Shown here piece by piece: positions 1-11,449 of a stretch of DNA of 64,000 nt; the stretch's first letter is position 1, and every line of letters starts with the position of its first letter. This DNA comes from Siderastrea siderea (Eukaryota > Cnidaria > Anthozoa > Scleractinia > Rhizangiidae): contig OZ034971.1 of the NCBI GenBank assembly GCA_964030785.1, positions 33,145,304 through 33,209,303 of the forward strand. Reading direction: 5' to 3'. A program made the position numbers and the translations under genes. Below the pieces are notes generated by a model, which did no database searches, was not told the origin of the DNA, and was given only the letters and a program-made list of their open reading frames with translations.

Positions 1-466
1 TCTTTATATGCGGTGCTTTCTACTTTATATTCAGTGCTTTTTTCGTTATATGGGGTGCATATTTCATTATATTCGGTTCAAACGCCATTATATTCGGTAT
101 TTATTCCGTTATATTCGGTGCTAAAACCATTATATTCAATGCTATCTTCATTATATTCAGTGCTTATTTCATTATATTTGGTGGTTAATTTGTTCGGTGG
201 CTTCTTCGTTATATCCGGTGCTAACACCATTGTATTCGGTGCTTACTTTGTTCGGTGCTTCCTTCGTTATGTTCGGTGCTTACTTTGTTCGGTGCTTACT
301 TCATTATATTCGGTGCTTTCTTTGTTCAATGCTTTCTTCGTTATATTCGGTGCTTACATCATTATATTCGGTCCTCTCTTCAGTATGATCGTCACCAGTC
401 TTCTTAAAGAATTCGGAGAAGGTCTGGGGAAGACTGGAAAACCCCAGAATGCAATTCTCCCCTTTC
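1..466 (+). repeat. Left terminal inverted repeat, tandem ~21-bp units
   Basis: The stretch is an array of degenerate units around TTATATTCGGTGCTTACTTC, with some shortened ~15-bp units lacking the TTATAT part (GTTCGGTGCTTACTTT). The inner ~80 bases are unique sequence shared with the right repeat and reach to within ~30 bases of the HECT gene start. Long open frames across the array (repeating LYSVL-like peptides) are by-products of the unit length being a multiple of three and are not genes. Arrays of short units in long TIRs often serve as transposase binding sites; here that is inference. Confidence 0.85.
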
Positions 467-497
467 TTGCATCTCTTTGTCTTTTTCAGCGTGGAAA

Positions 498-3400
498 ATG
501 GAGGGCATTTTGAAAGAACTTAATCTTGAAACGCTCCTAACTAACTTCAGACGAGAAAGAATCGTTCCTGTGACAATTATGTCGATGAACGACGAGCAAA
601 TTGAGCGATTGGGAGTAACTGCGATTGGAGATCGTGTTAGATTGCGTGCAGCTTGCAGAGACTTCGAAGACAGCAGCGCCGGGGTTTCCAGTGACGGTGA
701 CCGAAGTGTGGCAACAACTAGCGCAAGGGGAAGACCTTCTGCTGAAGGAATCCGCGAGGAGCGAATGAGGCTTTTCAACCCCAGAGGCCCCAGATCTCAA
801 TCCAAAAACAGGAAAACTCCACAGGCACGAACATGGACCGTTCAGTTTGTCTGCTTAGCAGACAGATATCAATGCAAAATACCATCAGCCGTCGAGAAGC
901 AAACCTTACATAAAGCCGGCCTAGGGGTTAAAAAAATCAAACTCCAGTTGGATGACGATGAACGCACTGTGCACCAGAGGCTTATTTCAAGTGACAAAGA
1001 TGATGCAGGTGACGCGAAAGGATTTCCACATCTACGTGAAGGAGGCGGATTTGAAATGTTGCATTGTCTTCCTAATTGTCGGGACTTAACCCCTCTTAAG
1101 TGTTCTTGGGCTGCCAGGGAATTAAGATGCAACTTAGGAGGCCAGTCAAAGATCTATCTAAGACCAATTCAAAGAGATCTGTCCACCAAATCCCTTGTTC
1201 CACAAAATTCTTGCGAAGTGAAAGAGAAATGCATGAGCTGCAAGAAGGAATTCCCAATGAGTGAACTTCGCACGCATTCGTTTTACATGTGCACTGCTGG
1301 TCTTAATAGTGGTTCAGATTCGGAGGAGGAGAAAATCAAAGAAAGCCGCAGTTCGGAAAGTACAATCAGTGCCATCCCTGATGATGACTCTTTACAACTG
1401 GAAAGTACTCAAGTTGAAGAGGACCAGGATGTGACTCTTGCAGTTTCTGAACAACCCATTCCTGAAGAGACAAAGGATCCTATTGACACTGTCATTAGCT
1501 ATTGTGAGGCAAACAACATTCAAAATCCTGTGGAGATTCTCCGTTGCATGCAAAAATACATAGTTACTGGTAGAGCCTTGGAACTTGAATCAGACAGCGA
1601 ACTCTTAGAGGGAGAAACAAATTACATCAATGTGGATAGAACGAACTTACTAGAAACCACATTTGAAGAAGTAAGAGCACTTGAAAACCTTCGCTTGACT
1701 TTAGAGGTTTCATTCTATGGGGAGTTAAGAGGTTTGTTCTTTAAATGGTTTTTACGTTAGAGTTACAATGTTACCTTCCTCCTCTTTCTTACTAAAGTCG
1801 AAAGCTTTACCCTACAAAACCTAGTAATGATTGTAACCAAAGTTCTCCATGTAACATCATTTCTTGATCAGTCAAGATGAATTTTCTCGGTACATGTATT
1901 TACATCAGGTCTCCACACAATGGCTGCAAGAAATGTGTGGGGACAAAAAATTTTGATACTGGGGACCTACAATTGATGATCCCATCATTGCACCTCATTA
2001 TGAGTCTGTGGAAATACTTTTCACAGCAAATAAAGTAGTGTCCTTTTTAATAATCCTTCTTTGGGTTTATTGTATTTACTACTTTTTACAGGTAGCCCGT
2101 GATTATGGAGGGCCACGAAGAGAATTCTTTCGTCTCATACTAGCAGAAATAAAAGAAAAGTACTTTGACAAAGGCTTGCGTGAACTTCTTGCAGATGATT
2201 ACTATGTGGTTGGTGTGATTATGGGTAGGAAACAAATCTCAAGCTGTGTTATTGAGTTAACTTTCCAAACAGTGCTATCCACAGTACCCTAATCTTTGAT
2301 ATTTACGTATTTTGATCAGTCACTGGTACCTTCTAGAGAGGGGGGTCTTCGAAAACTTCTGTTACATAATTAATCTTACCTGGAAAATATACATTTTAGC
2401 CTTATAAGGTAAGCTACCAGTTCAGTCTGGGTCAGCAAAGGAAGCTGTTTCATAAACCTTAATACATTGTAGTTTTCTCAGAGATAACCCGCAGAATCAA
2501 GAACTGTACTTCACTATTTCCTCTGCCTAAACCGAGTTAACAGTTAGTTCTTGGATCTGGGATTATTTGAAATCAGTTGTTTCAGAAGAGAAGGCATACA
2601 CACTTAAGTAAAAGTTATCATTTGTTTGCAGGTTTAAGCATTGTCCAGAATGGCAAGATTCCCCAGTTCTTTTCTGAAGATCAGTTGGATGAGATATTCC
2701 AGGGCAAATCAGCATCTCCAGCAGTTACTAACCTACAAAAAGGGTTGGCAGAATTAGGAGTCTATCAGGTACCTCTTTCATCTTTTGAATAAAAATGATT
2801 CTTCGGTTTTATGAGCAAATTATCCATTTCATTTTGACAGGTCTGCAAGAAATTGCCAATCTTTCGCCATATTTTCAGACCTAACACAGCAGCCACTCTA
2901 ACCATCAAGAAATTGACAAACCTTTTGAATCCAATATTTTCTGAAGATGGATCAAACCGGAGACGTTATGAGGGAGTTGTGTATGGTGCATTTTGTAGGT
3001 ACCTGCGAGAGGTAACAAGTACGTATATACACACACATCAAATGGCCAGTTATGACAGGCCTTTTTTCAAATTACCTTAAGCATCTTTTTCAAGGGAAGG
3101 ATTGGTGCTCAACCTTTCAAAGACATATGAAAGGCTATGCACACCAAGCCTTGTCTTGAAAAAGAAGGTAAAGGTAGGTTGGAAATGGCCTATTGTGATT
3201 GTGGAGGGTGATTGCCATCATCTTAATCATATAACATTAATGGTAATAATATCTCTTGTATACCCAAACATGCAGTTTAGTGTTGCAACACATCACCACA
3301 TCAAGAAAATAATTTAAACTTAATTGTGACTTCTCTTGAGGAAAGGTCTTTGAGCAGATGCAGGAATCTTCCATAAAAAGGGTCCATGTGGTATCTTTTT

Positions 3401-4051
3401 GTTGATACTTCAAATGCAGAAAAAAATATTGTACAGGCGTTGCAGAACTATTATTGAACTGCACCTGAGCAGGGGAGAATGTGCCACAACATATTAAAAC
3501 CTAGATGCTATATTAGCTTTCACTTTCAGTATTGTTGCTTGAAGGTATAGTGAAGAAAAAATAGAAATAGTTCAGCTTTAGCAAATTTAAAAACATCAAT
3601 GGGCATCCTAGTTAACTTGGTCCATGCTGTTTCTCCATTAGTCTGACTCCCTCTACCCCAGACATACCACACAGCAGCACAGTTCTTTGCATGTACAATG
3701 GGTTGAAGGGGTAGCTTTTTCCTTTTAAGTATGAATATTATTTATATTTTAGATTGAATCCTAATTTGTTTTTTGTTGCTTGTTTGAACAGGTGGAAGAA
3801 GAAAGGGAGTAACCCTAGCCCATATATTGTGGTTCACCACAGGGTCAGATCAAGAACCTCTCTTGGGATTTAAACTGCACCCCACACTGTTATTTACTGA
3901 AGTTGACAATTCATTCTTACCTTCGGCAAACACGTGCATAAATGCAATCACTTTGCCCACTCCATCACTTAACGTCTCTCTTCCATCTGACGAGAAGCTA
4001 TTTGATTTATATGACTGTGCCTTTTTGAATGGCTACTTTGGTAACCATTAA
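498..4051 (+). CDS. SAM-like / zinc-finger / HECT-domain E3 ubiquitin ligase-like protein, 5 exons
   Basis: Predicted exons are 498-1731, 2096-2224, 2632-2768, 2841-3018 and 3792-4051; phases agree at every junction and give about 645 residues. Residues ~1-57 form a SAM-like helical domain. Residues ~245-267 hold a C-x2-C...H...C cluster like small ubiquitin-binding zinc fingers, followed by an acidic stretch. The C-terminal ~270 residues read as a HECT domain: GGPRREFF, YYVVG, then LPSANTC with the catalytic cysteine at about residue 610, some 35 from the end as in the family. HECT enzymes carry ubiquitin on this cysteine and pass it to a substrate. The nearest family I recognise is the G2E3-like HECT group common in fish and cnidarian predictions. 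I chose the ATG at 498 because the open frame before it starts only at a TTG. Position just inside the TIR says it belongs to the transposon rather than the host. The substrate is unknown; protecting or regulating the transposase is a guess. Confidence 0.8.
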
Positions 4052-5845
4052 TTATTACTATCACTAATGGTGATAGCTGTACTCTTTGATCAAACTGTTG
4101 TTGTTAAGTTCTATTAAGTTTTCTAGAGGGAGGAGTTTATAGTACACTCATTTCAAGGAGTGAAGTGGCGTGGACCTCCTTTTTGATTGGCTCCTTTGAT
4201 ATTTAACCTGTTAAGATTACCACTGACTTGAGAAACTTGAAATAACAGTGTTGTTGTTCAGTCGCAAACGGAAAAGATCATGTAATGACAGGAATGGTTT
4301 AGTACAGCAGTGCTGTCAATGGGTGGGTAGTCCTCCTTTTTCAAAACAAGTATGCACATACAGTGATATCAGTTTGTTTTGTTTCTGCATGTTTCCCCAT
4401 TTACAGCAAGAGGTAGTTATTACTTACTACAAATTTGTAGAAGATAAAAGGTATTCGACATTTGTGTTACAGCATGACTACTGTAAACAGAGTCACATAC
4501 AAAAATTAAAACCATTCACATTGTTTTGATGGCACACATGCAAAGAGCTTCATCATTATTTCATTGAGTTGTAATGTTGCACCAAGCAGTTAGATTGGCT
4601 GGGATAAATCAAAGCTGGAATTAGTTATTTTTGCTGAGTGATTTTGCATGCATGTTCAGTGACAAGTATTTGTTAGATTACATCAACTAAACAAAGATAG
4701 AAACAGAACTTGACAGTGAAATAGAAAATGGTAAGATGCAGTGACTGTAAAATGTTAAAATGAATAGCCACAGAAAATGTGGCAATAAAGTTAAATTTTG
4801 AACAGTTGGAATAACTGTCTGTTGGAGGTTCACATTCTGAAAGTCAGTTATTATAATTTCCAAAGTGCCTAAAATAGGGTTCCTGGGGGGGGGGGGGGTG
4901 TATCAATTCAAAATTATCTGGACGCACATGGTAAAGAGTGTCCACATGTATCTGACATGAGTGGTTTGTGATATCAACTTTAATTCTGTATATTTTCAAA
5001 TACATTCAATGTACATACAAAGTATAGGGTCTCCAGGGTTGTGGTGCTAAAAAATGCAAGGCCTTAACACAGAAAAATAGTAGATCTAGGCCTCCATCAC
5101 TTTACTCTGGGGCTTCATCTAGCCAGAATGAGCATTTTTGTCTTGGATCTTAGTAGAGAAAGGCCTTAGGCTTCAAGCTCCAGGCTTCATGGCAAAGGTT
5201 TTTGTGGCGCTAGGTCTCCAGAGTCATCAACTACTCTCCATGCCCCACTCCCCCACTACCCTGAATGTACCTATTAGAGGATGTTATTTTCTAAGGGTTC
5301 TGTTACATTGAACTCTACCAACTGAAACTCCAAAACTAGCAAAAAATCTAAAAGCTGAGACTGAAAGGTAATAGTCCCATGAAAACACAACGAATATTAC
5401 TTCTCTTCTCCTAACTATGGTCTGCACAGTACTTCATGAAGTAGTACATGGAAACAAAAATAATATTCCATGGAGGGGGGAGGACAAAGTTGGGTGGGCA
5501 AAATTCTTTGTTAGTATTACATAACTGCATGCAGATATCTTTGATGTGAGGAGGTGCGAGTATCTAAAAAAGAGGTAAAGAATTCCTCTTTCAACAGCTA
5601 CTCTTAATACGGTAAAGAAAAAAAGTCCAGTTCTCAGGGATGGTGAACCCTTTAGGGGGAGCTAGAGTACTCTTTTTACAAAACAGGAAATCCCCTTCAA
5701 TGTTATTGGAAAGTTTATGTTTTAGCACTGGACAGCTATTTACCCCCCCCCCCCCACTTGAAATAATAGTTGTTCAACCCCCCACTTTCAAATTCTGCTC
5801 CACTATCCCTGTCTCTATTTCTTGAAGTGATTCCTGTACATCCCT
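4052..5845. other. Non-coding interior between the convergent transposon genes
   Basis: No open frame here resembles a protein. It should contain the 3' untranslated ends of the two convergent genes. Visible features are a G-run near 4888 and a C-run near 5745. Short stretches such as 5030-5270 look like unassigned interspersed repeat. Confidence 0.6.
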
Positions 5846-7264
5846 CTAACTAGCTACTGAATGTTTAACAATGTGAAGAGCTTTGAGATACAAATCGATT
5901 CCAAAGTTAGACGATGTCCATGCCGATGGAATTTCAATGTTTAGTTGCTGCCTGCAGTTGTCACTCAACTGAAATGAGGGAGGGTCAAATATTGGTCTAC
6001 CAGACCCATCATCATCATCATCATTAATGAAGCCTTCGATGCCATAATGAGGAATAGCCTCACTTCTCAATTCTATTCCTACTGGGTTTTGAAGTTGACC
6101 TGCAACCCACATTCTAATGGGTGACGACTTTGTAGTTCGCATTCTGTGCTGGGACCAAGCCCTGCTCCAAATGTCTAGCTTTTCTTGGATTTTAACCAAG
6201 TAAACATGGTGGAGAGCAACCAAATGAAGATCATCCAAAGGGTCCAATATTCCCTCATCTTCCATGAAGTAGAATAACTGATAATAAAGTGCTAGAACAC
6301 CCTGAAATACATCCTTCCATAACCTTTCGATCCGCTGGTTGTGAGTGCTCTTGCCTGTTATAGCACTTCCTCTATTTCGTCCCCTTCTTGATATCATGTA
6401 GTCAACAATACTGACATTCTCACGTCCCTGATCTGTTCGAATTCTGCTTGGTAAGCCAAATTCGTTTACTGCTTCTAAGAAACAAGCCAGAACTGTCGCT
6501 GCTTTGTTGTTATCTGTACACTGCAACATTACAGGTAGTCGGCTATAGCCATCAATTCCACCAACAACGATAAAGTTCCACCTCACAAGTTTATGGTTAG
6601 TGTCAATATGCCACAAATGGTTAGGGCCTTGGACATTATACACTCTTCGTTGCAAGCGGCCTTTCTTTCTTTCCCGTACTCCTTCCTGATCCACACGGTG
6701 GATGCTGTCCCGAAGTCGCATCCTTTGCACCTTAATGCCTCTTTCTTGAAGAAGAAACTTCATCATTCCTTCCCCACAAAAGGGGAAGTCCTTTGATAAT
6801 TCTGTTATATGGTGATCAAGATCTTTATCAGAAATGTCACTGAAATCTAGAGAACTCAGTCCGTAGCTTTGCATTCTACGATAAATTGTACTCTCCGAAA
6901 CGGACAACATAGAAGCAATTTCTTTGATCATAAAACCCTCTTCTAAATGATTCTCGAGTATTGACTTTGGGATGTCGAACTCTGGAGCTCCAGATCCTAG
7001 ACGTTCCCTTTGTGGCTTCTGTTTGCCGTGGATGGCGCATTCCATTCGCAATTTCATCATGTCAGCTCGGTTATTTATACCCAACTGATTCATTTCAGAG
7101 ACAGACAACAGTGAAACTAGATCGGGTGTAATCTTCTCGTTTTGGAATACTTCAATTAGATTGCCCAAGTTATGTCGTTTAAGAATAGAGGCCATAAGTT
7201 CTGTCTTGTCCGCCATTTTGTATATATCCGATTGAAAAAAGAGCGGGAAAGGGGAGAATTGCAT
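5846..7264 (-). CDS. Transposase: SAM-like + HTH + DDE integrase core
   Basis: One uninterrupted 472-residue frame. Residues ~17-78 are a SAM-like domain similar in plan to the start of the HECT gene opposite. Residues ~105-135 look like a helix-turn-helix ([18 protein letters not shown]). The integrase (rve) core follows, with candidate catalytic residues D221 (WHIDTNH), D278 (RTDQGREN) and E313 (HNQRIERLW); the last two lie 35 positions apart. This would cut and join DNA ends by the retroviral-integrase chemistry. The GIDGYSR and [12 protein letters not shown] signatures occur in integrase-core proteins of many animals and fungi. An ATG at 7264 lies inside the TIR; the ATG at 7216 (MADKTEL) is an equally good start and fits the SAM domain. 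All three catalytic positions are present, so the enzyme may be active. Confidence 0.85.
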   Translation of the reverse strand: MQFSPFPLFFQSDIYKMADKTELMASILKRHNLGNLIEVFQNEKITPDLVSLLSVSEMNQLGINNRADMMKLRMECAIHGKQKPQRERLGSGAPEFDIPKSILENHLEEGFMIKEIASMLSVSESTIYRRMQSYGLSSLDFSDISDKDLDHHITELSKDFPFCGEGMMKFLLQERGIKVQRMRLRDSIHRVDQEGVRERKKGRLQRRVYNVQGPNHLWHIDTNHKLVRWNFIVVGGIDGYSRLPVMLQCTDNNKAATVLACFLEAVNEFGLPSRIRTDQGRENVSIVDYMISRRGRNRGSAITGKSTHNQRIERLWKDVFQGVLALYYQLFYFMEDEGILDPLDDLHLVALHHVYLVKIQEKLDIWSRAWSQHRMRTTKSSPIRMWVAGQLQNPVGIELRSEAIPHYGIEGFINDDDDDGSGRPIFDPPSFQLSDNCRQQLNIEIPSAWTSSNFGIDLYLKALHIVKHSVAS

Positions 7265-7800
7265 TCTGGGGTTTTCCAGTCTTCCCCAGACCTTCTCCGA
7301 ATTCTTTAAGAAGACTGGTGACGATCATAATGAAGAGAGGACCGAATATAATGATGTAAGCACCGAATATAACGAAGAAAGCATTGAACAAAGAAAGCAC
7401 CGAATATAATGAAGTAAGCACCGAACAAAGTAAGCACCGAACATAACGAAGGAAGCACCGAACAAAGTAAGCACCGAATACAATGGTGTTAGCACCGGAT
7501 ATAACGAAGAAGCCACCGAACAAATTAACCACCAAATATAATGAAATAAGCACTGAATATAATGAAGATAGCATTGAATATAATGGTTTTAGCACCGAAT
7601 ATAACGGAATAAATACCGAATATAATGGCGTTTGAACCGAATATAATGAAATATGCACCCCATATAACGAAAAAAGCACTGAATATAAAGTAGAAAGCAC
7701 CGCATATAAAGACAGGAGCACCGTACATAATGGAATAAGCACCGAATATAATGAAATAAGCACCGAATATAATAGAAAAAAGTATCATAAGACAGTTGTG
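7247..7800 (-). repeat. Right terminal inverted repeat, tandem ~21-bp units
   Basis: Reverse complement of bases 1-466, extending ~80 bases beyond what the window shows of the left repeat. The unit here reads GCACCGAATATAATGAAATAA, about two dozen copies, some shortened to CAAAGTAAGCACCGA. Near-identity to the left repeat implies a recent insertion or ongoing homogenisation. The outer boundary near 7790-7800 is where units end; the exact terminal base is uncertain. Confidence 0.85.
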
Positions 7801-7850
7801 GCGTTCCATAAAAATCCGTTACCCGACCCGGTTTTATGCGTTGTTCTAAA

Positions 7851-7879
7851 CTTGAATTTGCATTGAATGCAAATTCAAG
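7851..7879. repeat. 29-bp near-perfect palindrome beside the transposon
   Basis: CTTGAATTTGCATT is followed by a single base and then its exact reverse complement AATGCAAATTCAAG. It sits about 50 bases outside the end of the tandem repeats. It could be a fold-back made at the insertion site or a regulatory dyad; nothing distinguishes these. Confidence 0.6.
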
Positions 7880-8263
7880 GTGGATGAGTGCCTGACCTCG
7901 GGGCAGATCCAGAGCTTCTTCTCCAGAACAGCCGTCAGACTTCGCCACGCTGTCGCCCCAGAAGACGACGACGAAGAAACGGATGACAACAGCCGAGCAG
8001 CAGAAGAGGAGGAGGCTTTCTCAGATGTGCGCAACACCATCCTGCTGCAATACGCACCAGTGCACCCCATAGTCTACGACACGTGGAACCTGTGTGCGCT
8101 GAGCTCGTTCAACAAACTCAGTAAGCTTACGGTAGCCCAGTTACGGGAGATTTACTCCCACTTCAATATGGAGGGTGAACCGTCTGGGCACAGGAAGAAG
8201 CCCTATCTGGATTTTATTTTGAACCTTGTAGGTGCCTGCTCTTGCGCATCCTCGAACCAGTAG
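7880..8263 (+). pseudogene. C-terminal gene fragment with SAP-like segment
   Basis: A 127-residue frame with markedly higher GC than its surroundings, which suggests real coding descent. It has an acidic run (DDDEETDD, EEEE) and, near the end, TVAQLREIYSHF followed by a basic turn and a hydrophobic helix, which resembles a SAP DNA-binding fold. There is no credible start: the frame runs back to the palindrome at 7851 and then into the transposon, so the upstream part may have been cut off by that insertion or lie elsewhere. I do not recognise the parent gene. Confidence 0.4.
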
Positions 8264-9641
8264 AACCAGTGTAACACGAACTCTTGACGGAAGCAAAAGT
8301 GGTTCTTCTTGTTGGGAATTATTTTTTTGCGACTCTGAGGAAGTCGCCTTCTATTTGAAATTATAACATTCTTTTGAGTACAAACCCTTTTATTGCAGGC
8401 CAGGTGAACAGCATGTAGATGTTACAATTCAGTCAGTCAATCAATGGAGTACCTTCAGACGATCCTTTTTTTTTAAGCTTTTAACATCCAAATACTTGTA
8501 GTGTACCTACTGCAATTTCATCGTTTTATTTCTGAATGCTCTGTTTCTAATTTCATTTTGGTTCTGTAAATGAGCATTAACAAGATTTTTAATACATATT
8601 GAAGGCGATGTTTGTTTATACATTTGACAGTGGAGTCAATTTTTGCGGAGAAAATTTTTTGCGGGAACTGTTTTCCACGAGAACCTTTTTTCTGGATCGT
8701 CAAAGAACCCGCAAAAATTAGAACCCACAATTCGTAAAAATTAAGTGCCACACGGTATCCCAAGAAAAAAAGGAATCGGCCCCCAGTGAACGAGAAAATT
8801 TGAGTTTTCTGAGTTCAAGTTATCAGGGTTCTACTGTGATTTGCATTTTTTAAATCTAGAATTAATTTTTTTCTAAGAATTCCCTGTGGACGAAGTGGCC
8901 GTGTTGGCGGTCTTCCTGTGTTCGGTATCCCTGTGTGACATGTATTGTAACGCAAACTCGATTCATGTAACAGCACTTCCGCGAGACTCGTGGCACGTCG
9001 AGCGCGCGGAGATTTCGCTGTAGTTTGCCTCAGTTTTCGCAGAAATGAAGACAAACAAGGACACAAGGTACAAACAAACATATCGTAGACTTGACTGTAT
9101 ACTAGACAGAATAGATGTTTGGGTAGATTTTGAACACTTCGCTGTGTCGTGATAAGAAGTTGACCCACATGTTTACATTAGCGAGGCAAGTTCAAATACC
9201 TCAAAGCCGAGATATGAGTTCTTTTGGGATAAAAATTGCTGTAAAATGTTGCATCTAATGTCTAGGAAGCATGTATGTATCACTGTGGGACTTGTGATTA
9301 CCTAAATTAAACGTATTTTGGCTGAAACATTTGTTTGAGTATTGATTTGTGTCGTGCCCAACCTCAAAACTGTCATGTCAGAAAGATCAAATTTCACTCA
9401 AGTGCTCCCTGAATTTCGCATTCCCATAAATTCATTTCATGTGTTGCCCAAAGTTTTAAAATCATATTTTGAAAGCTTAGAGATTGCTTTTTAATGTGGA
9501 ATGTCTTTTGCTGTTTAAAAGTAGGTACCGGGTGTGATTTTAGGCCTTCGAATTTCGACAACATTTTGCTCGCGTGAAATCCTCGAAATTTTGTAAATAT
9601 TTAAAAATCTGTAAAATATTCTAGTCGCAATCAATTCAAGC
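8264..9641. other. No gene seen
   Basis: AT-rich sequence without a supportable gene. Around 8640-8760 there are repeated GCAAAAATT/AAAATTAAG phrases typical of a decayed interspersed repeat. Nothing else is recognised. Confidence 0.5.
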
Positions 9642-9646
9642 ACATG

Positions 9647-11245
9647 CAGGGGTGGATCCAGAGTAGTTCAAGTGATTTCCAGAAATCACTCAAATGTTTC
9701 CAAACCTGCGTTTGTTATTTCAAAGGGTCTTTATTGTAGTTCAAGAAATCAATTATCCTCCTTTTTTTATTGTTTATTATGAAATAAAACAAAGAAAAAA
9801 GCGTCGCATCTCGTTATTCCGTCGATCACACAGCAAACCCAGCCCTTCGACGAGTCTCCGTTCGCACGGTTTCGTCCCTTTGTCGATACTTCCGAGAACA
9901 ACCCGAAAAAATTCGTAGGCACGACCGGAGCAAGTTTGTACCCAGTGGGTGGGACTGAATGGTATATGGCTCTTGTCACAAATCACTCAAAACCCACTTT
10001 GATTGGCCAGAAACACTCACATTGTCTTGCGAACTACTCAAACTCGGTTGTAATTGGCTATTCAGACCGCAAACTACCGAGGAAACTACTGACAATCGCA
10101 TATAAAGGGAAGTCTCTCCCTGGAAGTCCCTTCGTTTGTTCTTGTTGAGTTCCGATTAGAGTTCATCGTTAACTTGCTACGGAGGAAGACATGATTTTGA
10201 TTTATAAACCATGGTTCGAGGCGAGCCAGTTTGTCGGAAGGAGGACTGTTCTCAGTACGATATTGGCTTGGTTTTCAAGGAAATCAGCTCATATTCGGAC
10301 CAGGACAAGCTCAAGTTCATAGAGAATGTGTGGAAACCAGGTGAGCTATTTGACTTCCCAGTGTCAGTGGAATGTTCGAATTCTAACCGTCATTTTGTGT
10401 GGAGCTGGCTAAAAAGATTTCCCTGGCTAGCATACTCTAAATTTCTCGATGGTGAATTTTGTTTACCATGTGAATTAGAGTAAAATAGCAAGCTTTTTTT
10501 CCTGCAATTATTTTTAGTTCACAGTGAACGCAATTTGCATACTGTACTGCGGCCTCAAATAAATTGCGCGAGAACAAATCAAACTTTTTCCACGCACTTT
10601 ATCCTTCGATCAAAACTAAAATAGTGAATGAAACTCACATTGAAATTCAAAGTCAATGACAACTTTAAAAGAATTTGTACAAAATAGTGAATGTCATCTG
10701 ATCAAAGCGCATCAAATTTGCATAACGCGTGAAATCTGACCTTTTCAATGAACGTCGCATGGTATGTAACGCAACAATTTCACATGTGTCTCGATGATAT
10801 CTGCTAATATAGGGGCTGAAAACCCTTTGCTGGGATCTATAGTATTGTATTCGAGCAAAACAATCGAAGAAAAGCCTACGATCGCTTTTGTGACCGATCT
10901 ACTGGCAAGTGAACAGCTTTCAGCCGTCATGTTAGCAGAAGCATTTTATTGACCATGACCATTGAAATGTGTCTCCGGCGTGTTGATTGAGTTGAACGTG
11001 TCTCGTGTTTACGAGTGAATCATCGTCCTTAGATAAGTCGTTTTTGACGAGTTTTTCTTGAAGAGACTTAACTACACCAAACTGGAAGTTACTCTCCGGA
11101 AAACCCCCGTATGCCTTTGGAATTCCAGTCCAATGAACCCCCCCCCCCCATGTCCTCGGAATTCCAGTCGACGAAACCCCCCCTCCCCTTCGGAATTCCG
11201 AGAGTTGGGGCAAATCACTCATGTGAAATCCTGGATCCACCCCTG
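9647..11245 (+). mobile_element. hAT-family element, 1.6 kb, internally deleted, 5-bp TSD
   Basis: The ends are CAGGGGTGGATCCAG and its reverse complement, a classic hAT terminus. They are flanked by ACATG on both sides (9642-9646 and 11246-11250), a 5-bp target duplication rather than the usual 8 bp, as in the hAT5 subgroup. The only coding trace is the transposase N-terminus at 10211. The bulk of the transposase, including its catalytic core and dimerisation domain, is absent, so this copy is non-autonomous. Confidence 0.85.
10211..10483 (+). pseudogene. hAT transposase N-terminus (TTF/ZMYM-type zinc finger), truncated
   Basis: Ninety residues ending at a stop. The motif WSWLKRFPWLAYSKFLDG with the following FCLPCEL is the signature of the TTF-type zinc-finger segment that begins many hAT transposases of the ZMYM1-like group. 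In full proteins several hundred residues follow; here the sequence runs into AT-rich non-coding DNA. A 5' leader with a likely start region lies at 10080-10210. It may still make a short DNA-binding peptide, but that is speculation. Confidence 0.75.
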
Positions 11246-11449
11246 ACATGACCACTCAAAATGTGTGTTAAATTCCCTTTAATACGATAAGAAGCTTTTT
11301 GAGTTGAATGATGTTTGAATTAGATTCAAATCAAGCTCTTTCCGTAGTCCGGTCTCGGGCCTAGAGTAGTATACCTAGAGTAGTCTACTGATTTCAATAT
11401 GATATCTAATGGTTACTGCAGATAACGGTAAGATCACCTTATCTGATTA

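Larger units (their letters stand above)
1..7800. mobile_element. Integrase/HECT DNA transposon with long repeat-built TIRs (left end outside window)
   Basis: The first ~466 bases reappear as the reverse complement at about 7247-7720, and the right copy continues ~80 bases further, so the left tip lies outside the window. Between the repeats are two convergent genes: a five-exon HECT-domain gene (+, 498-4051) and a single-exon integrase-core transposase (-, 7264-5846). Each gene starts just inside its inverted repeat, so the repeats probably also supply both promoters. The outer end near 7800 is set by where the tandem units stop; I could not identify a target duplication because the left tip is missing. 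Rve/integrase-type DNA transposons are known in animals (for example the Ginger and IS3EU groups), but I cannot place this one in a named group. Expected full length is about 7.9 kb. Confidence 0.82.

Noticed and set aside
13..513. 166-residue open frame (and its mirror at 7179-7763) with repeating LYSVL-like peptides
   Set aside because: It only reads through the tandem units of the TIRs; all frames and both arms give similar repeat peptides, with no domain.
10932..11255. Minus-strand frame with GIPRTWGGGVHWTGIP-type repeats
   Set aside because: It reads a short degenerate tandem of GGAATTCCAGTC and C-runs near the hAT end, not a gene.
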